Shown in pieces: positions 60,862-64,000 of a stretch of DNA of 64,000 nucleotides. The stretch is taken from positions 186,001-250,000 of the forward strand of contig NZ_VZOT01000002.1 in NCBI RefSeq assembly GCF_008801935.1. Reading direction: 5' to 3'. The DNA is from Comamonas kerstersii. GTDB taxonomy: Bacteria > Pseudomonadota > Gammaproteobacteria > Burkholderiales > Burkholderiaceae_C. Every line of letters begins with the position of its first letter. Position 1 is the first letter of the stretch. The notes beneath the pieces are model-generated. The model did not search any database and was not told where the DNA came from. It saw only the letters and a list, made by a program, of their open reading frames with translations. The position numbers and the translations under genes were made by a program.

Positions 60862-62136
60862 TTATGCGCCGCGCGTCACAGGCACCTGTGCATCACGCCC
60901 ATATTCGCTGTACTTGCCCAGCTCCCACTTGGCAATGGCATTGCGGTGTACTTCATCCGGGCCGTCGGCAAAGCGCAGCGTACGCGCCGTGGTATAGGCA
61001 TGGGCCAGCGGGAAGTCCTGGCTCATACCACCGCCACCGTGTACCTGCATGGCCCAGTCAATCACATCGCAGGCCAGCTTGGGGGCCACCACCTTGATCA
61101 TGGCAATCTCGGTGCGTGCCACCTTGTTGCCCACGGTGTCCATCATCCAGGCCGCCTTGAGCGTGAGCAGACGTGCCATGTCGATGCGGCAGCGTGCCTC
61201 GGCAATGCGCTCCTGCGTCACGGTCTGCTGCGCCACCGTCTTGCCAAAGGCTACGCGGCTGGAGGCACGCTTGCACATCAGCTCCAGCGCACGCTCGGCC
61301 TGACCGATCAGGCGCATGCAGTGGTGGATACGCCCGGGGCCCAGGCGACCCTGCGCAATTTCAAAGCCTCGGCCTTCGCCCAGCAAAATATGGCTGGCAG
61401 GCACGCGCACGTTCTCGAAATACATTTCCATGTGGCCGTGCGGTGCATCGTCATAGCCCAGCACCTGCAGCGGGCGCACCACACGCACGCCGGGTGTGTC
61501 AGCCGGCACCAGCACCATGCTTTGCTGCGCATGCTTGGGGGCATCGGGATTGCTCTTGCCCATGACGATGTAGATGGCGCAGCGTGGGTCGCCCGCGCCA
61601 GAAATCCACCACTTGTGGCCATTGATCACGTACTCATCACCCTGGCGCTCAATACGGGTGCAGATATTGGTGGCGTCGCTCGATGCCACCTCAGGCTCGG
61701 TCATCGCAAAGGCGGAGCGGATCTCGCCATTGAGCAAAGGCTGGAGCCAACGGTCACGGTGCTCCTGCGTACCATAGCGGGCAATGGTTTCCATATTGCC
61801 CGTATCAGGTGCCGAGCAGTTGAACACTTCGGAGGCCCAGCCTACACGGCCCATGATTTCGGCCAGCGGTGCGTATTCCTGATTCGTCAGGCCTGCACCC
61901 TGCACCCCTGCAATCTCGGCGGTGTCCTGCGGCAGAAACAGGTTCCACAAGCCCTGCTCCTTGGCCTTGTCCTTCAGGCCTTCAATCAGCTGCAGGGGCG
62001 TCCAGCGCTTGCCCGCCTCGGTATTGGCTTGCAACTCCTGTTGAAATGCCTGCTCGTTCGGGTAGATGTATTCGTCCATGAAACGCAGCAAGCGCGCCTG
62101 CAATTCCTTGGTCTTGGGGGAGTAATCAAAATCCAT
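60862..62136 (-). CDS. Acyl-CoA dehydrogenase (ACAD11/FadE family)
   Basis: 424-aa acyl-CoA dehydrogenase. Family motifs: [76 protein letters not shown], and the C-terminal catalytic region [37 protein letters not shown] 62136 starts [15 protein letters not shown]. It follows an ACAD10/11-type phosphotransferase gene on the same strand with a 117-bp gap, consistent with metabolism of hydroxyacyl-CoAs, as in the mammalian ACAD11 fusion. Confidence 0.94.
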   Translation of the reverse strand: MDFDYSPKTKELQARLLRFMDEYIYPNEQAFQQELQANTEAGKRWTPLQLIEGLKDKAKEQGLWNLFLPQDTAEIAGVQGAGLTNQEYAPLAEIMGRVGWASEVFNCSAPDTGNMETIARYGTQEHRDRWLQPLLNGEIRSAFAMTEPEVASSDATNICTRIERQGDEYVINGHKWWISGAGDPRCAIYIVMGKSNPDAPKHAQQSMVLVPADTPGVRVVRPLQVLGYDDAPHGHMEMYFENVRVPASHILLGEGRGFEIAQGRLGPGRIHHCMRLIGQAERALELMCKRASSRVAFGKTVAQQTVTQERIAEARCRIDMARLLTLKAAWMMDTVGNKVARTEIAMIKVVAPKLACDVIDWAMQVHGGGGMSQDFPLAHAYTTARTLRFADGPDEVHRNAIAKWELGKYSEYGRDAQVPVTRGA

Positions 62137-62253
62137 GGGAGCCTCCTGTCGTAGTTAGGGCGAAACTTGGGCGAGCGCTGCCCTTCGGCCATCGCCTGCC
62201 GTCTGATGCATGAAGGAAAAAAACCTGCAGACCTGCTGTGTCTGCAGGAACAC

Positions 62254-63345
62254 TCAAGCGCCGTGCTTTTGCGCGTAGGCCCAGGCCAGCTGGGCCATGG
62301 GCCGTGCTGTCTCACCCGCGGCCTTGGCCTGTGCGCTGGACGCCGTGCCAGCCTCTACGCGTTTGGCAATGCCCTGCAAGATGGCCGCAATGCGGAACAT
62401 GTTGTAGGCCAGGTAAAAGTTCCAGTCCGCCTGCAGCTGCTCGGGCGTTGCCAGCCCGGTACGCTCGCAGTAGCTGCGCATGTAGTCCTGCTCACTGGGA
62501 ATGCCCAGCGCGGCAATATCCAGCCCGCCAATACCACGCCCCAGGCTGGCGGGAATGTGCCAGGCCATGCAGTGGTAGCTGAAGTCCGCCAGCGGATGGC
62601 CCAGTGTGGACAGCTCCCAGTCCAGCACGGCCACCACACGGTCTTCCTCGGGTGCAAACATCAGGTTGTCCATGCGGTAGTCACCATGGACGATGGAGAG
62701 CTTGCGCTCATCCCTGGCGCTATCGGGCATGTGGGCAGGCAGCCAGTCCATGAGGAGGTCCATTTCCTCAATGGGCTGGGTGATCGAGGCCTGGTACTGC
62801 TTGCTCCAGCGGCCAATCTGGCGCTCAAAGTAATTGCCGCTCTTGCCGTAGTCACTCAGCCCATGCTGCTGCACATCTACGGTATGCAGCGCTGCAATCA
62901 CGCGGTTCATCTCGTCATAGATGGCTGCGCGCTGCGGGTTCGCCATGCCCGGCAGGCCCTGATCCCACAGCACACGCCCCTGCTTGAACTCCATGATGTA
63001 GAAGGCCCGGCCGATGATGGATTCATCCTCGCACAGCGCATACATGTGGGGCACGGGCACATCGGTACCCGCCAGCGCACGCATCACGCGAAATTCGCGC
63101 TCAATCGCATGGGCCGAAGGCAGCAGCTTGGCTACCGGGCCGGGCTTGGCGCGCATCACATAGCTGCGCGCCGGTGTGACCAGTTTGTAGGTCGGGTTGG
63201 ACTGGCCGCCTTTGAACATCTCTGCCTGCACGGGGCCTTCAAAGCCATCCACATGGGAATGCATCCAGGCACTCAGTGCGGCAAGATCAAAAGCGTGGGC
63301 TTCCGAGACAGGTCTGGTACCTACAAATTGGTCAAAGTTGCTCAT
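62254..63345 (-). CDS. Phosphotransferase of the aminoglycoside-kinase fold, ACAD10/11 type
   Basis: 363-aa APH-fold enzyme. The nucleotide-binding Lys is in RSYVMRAKPGP, the catalytic loop is SIVHGDYRMDNLMF with the base Asp, and the DFG-like motif is AVLDWELSTLGHPLADFSYHCM. In mammals the same domain is fused to acyl-CoA dehydrogenase in ACAD10/ACAD11, where it phosphorylates 4-hydroxyacyl-CoA before isomerisation. Here it is separate from, but beside, an acyl-CoA dehydrogenase gene. That role is inference from the family and context. It begins 7 bp before a Crp/Fnr regulator stop. Confidence 0.88.
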   Translation of the reverse strand: MSNFDQFVGTRPVSEAHAFDLAALSAWMHSHVDGFEGPVQAEMFKGGQSNPTYKLVTPARSYVMRAKPGPVAKLLPSAHAIEREFRVMRALAGTDVPVPHMYALCEDESIIGRAFYIMEFKQGRVLWDQGLPGMANPQRAAIYDEMNRVIAALHTVDVQQHGLSDYGKSGNYFERQIGRWSKQYQASITQPIEEMDLLMDWLPAHMPDSARDERKLSIVHGDYRMDNLMFAPEEDRVVAVLDWELSTLGHPLADFSYHCMAWHIPASLGRGIGGLDIAALGIPSEQDYMRSYCERTGLATPEQLQADWNFYLAYNMFRIAAILQGIAKRVEAGTASSAQAKAAGETARPMAQLAWAYAQKHGA

Positions 63346-63351
63346 AAGTCC

Positions 63352-64000
63352 TTAAAAGTCTATTTCCACAATACGCAGCAGCGCATCGCGGTCACGTACC
63401 ACCAGACCACCCGGTTCGATCCGGATGGCCCCCTCGCGCTCCATGCCCTTGAGCTCCTGGTTCACGCGCTGGCGTGAAGCCCCGAGCAGCTGGGCCAGCT
63501 CTTCCTGTGCCAGTTGCAGGCCGATGCGAATTTCTTCGCCATTGGCCAGGCTGGGAATGCCATAGCTACGCGCCAGATGCAGCAGCTGCTTGGCCAGCCG
63601 CGCACGCAATGGCAAAGTATTCAGGTCCTCCACCAGCCCATAGAGCTGGCGAATGCGCCGCGCTGCCAGCCACAGCATGGCTTCGTAAAACTCCGTGTGC
63701 GTTGCCAGAATGCGTTTGAAATCCGCCTTGGCCACACACAGCAGCGTGGTGGCGCCGTGTGCGTACGCATCGTGCGTGCGCCTGTCTCCGTCGAAAATTG
63801 AGGTATCCCCAAACCAGATCCCCGGCTCCACATAGGTGAGTGTGATCTGCTTGCCCGTGATGGAGGTGGAGCTGACCCGCACCGCCCCCCTGGCACACGC
63901 AAACCACTCCTCCGGCACCTCGCCACGCGCGCAGATCAAAGCACCATCCTTGAACCGTTTGACGTAAGCGCATCGCAATATGTCGTGCCGCAATGAAGGG
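63352..64000 (-). CDS. Crp/Fnr-family transcriptional regulator (N-terminus cut by window edge)
   Basis: At least 213 residues. The cyclic-nucleotide-binding-like beta barrel includes KDGALICARGEVPEEWFACARGAVRVSS and WFGDTSIFDGDRRTHDAY. The DNA-binding helix-turn-helix is QEELAQLLGASRQRVNQELKGME near the C-terminus. There are no N-terminal cysteines in the visible part, so no sign of an Fnr-type iron-sulfur cluster, although the true N-terminus is outside the window. It lies 6 bp before the phosphotransferase gene on the same strand, so it may regulate and belong to that operon. Confidence 0.88.
   Translation of the reverse strand, partial: PSLRHDILRCAYVKRFKDGALICARGEVPEEWFACARGAVRVSSTSITGKQITLTYVEPGIWFGDTSIFDGDRRTHDAYAHGATTLLCVAKADFKRILATHTEFYEAMLWLAARRIRQLYGLVEDLNTLPLRARLAKQLLHLARSYGIPSLANGEEIRIGLQLAQEELAQLLGASRQRVNQELKGMEREGAIRIEPGGLVVRDRDALLRIVEIDF

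Overview
The window looks like a chromosomal segment of a Comamonadaceae betaproteobacterium, most likely Comamonas. The evidence is indirect: solitary Bug-type solute-binding proteins, a TIGR04438-type Trp-rich small protein, the order selO-msrB-yciB-bolA-parvulin, a nap operon running into a complete ccm operon, and many copies of a short intergenic repeat built on TAGCGCTTATGCAGCAAG/CGCTAGCAGCTAT. I see no rRNA, tRNA, CRISPR array, prophage, insertion sequence or integrase. Species-level assignment is inference.

Layout. 1-3.0 kb: an almost complete copper P-type ATPase (ccoI type) divergent from a universal stress protein gene that has an FNR/Anr box. 3.0-7.4 kb: crotonase, Bug protein and lgt, then bacterioferritin and a second Bug protein. 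7.4-11.7 kb: ilvD, small Trp-rich protein, cytochrome c, a membrane/coiled-coil protein and an exported orphan. 11.8-14.9 kb: a polar amino-acid ABC transporter behind a good sigma-54 promoter. 15-21 kb: orphan 75-aa protein, murB, yajQ, retropepsin-like protease, a BMP-family nucleoside-binding protein paired with a phosphoribosyltransferase, and a methyltransferase. 21.3-30.1 kb: chemoreceptor, esterase, bioY, three MFS transporters and a MarR regulator.

30.5-42.2 kb is the anaerobic-respiration block. napEDABC and ccmABCDEFGHI lie on the minus strand as one tightly coupled array of 14 genes. A perfect FNR box sits at about -41.5 from a plausible start site, and an nsrR gene with a candidate NsrR operator is divergent. 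This couples periplasmic nitrate reductase to the apparatus that attaches haem to its cytochrome subunits.

42.3-57 kb is fatty-acid and branched-chain amino-acid uptake and catabolism: a large acyl-CoA dehydrogenase, thiolase, FadB-like bifunctional enzyme, two Liv-type binding proteins, a complete livHMGF set, an acyl-CoA synthetase and a truncated TsdA-like cytochrome remnant. 57-60.8 kb holds selO-msrB, yciB-bolA and a parvulin. 60.8-64 kb holds an acyl-CoA dehydrogenase, an ACAD10/11-type phosphotransferase and a Crp/Fnr regulator cut by the window edge.

The points most worth a second look are a candidate small RNA with three tandem hairpins at 30.42-30.59 kb, two places where the family repeat has been absorbed in frame into proteins (SelO and a large acyl-CoA dehydrogenase), a 17-bp motif shared by two promoter regions, the purine scavenging pair, and the translationally coupled selO-msrB pair.
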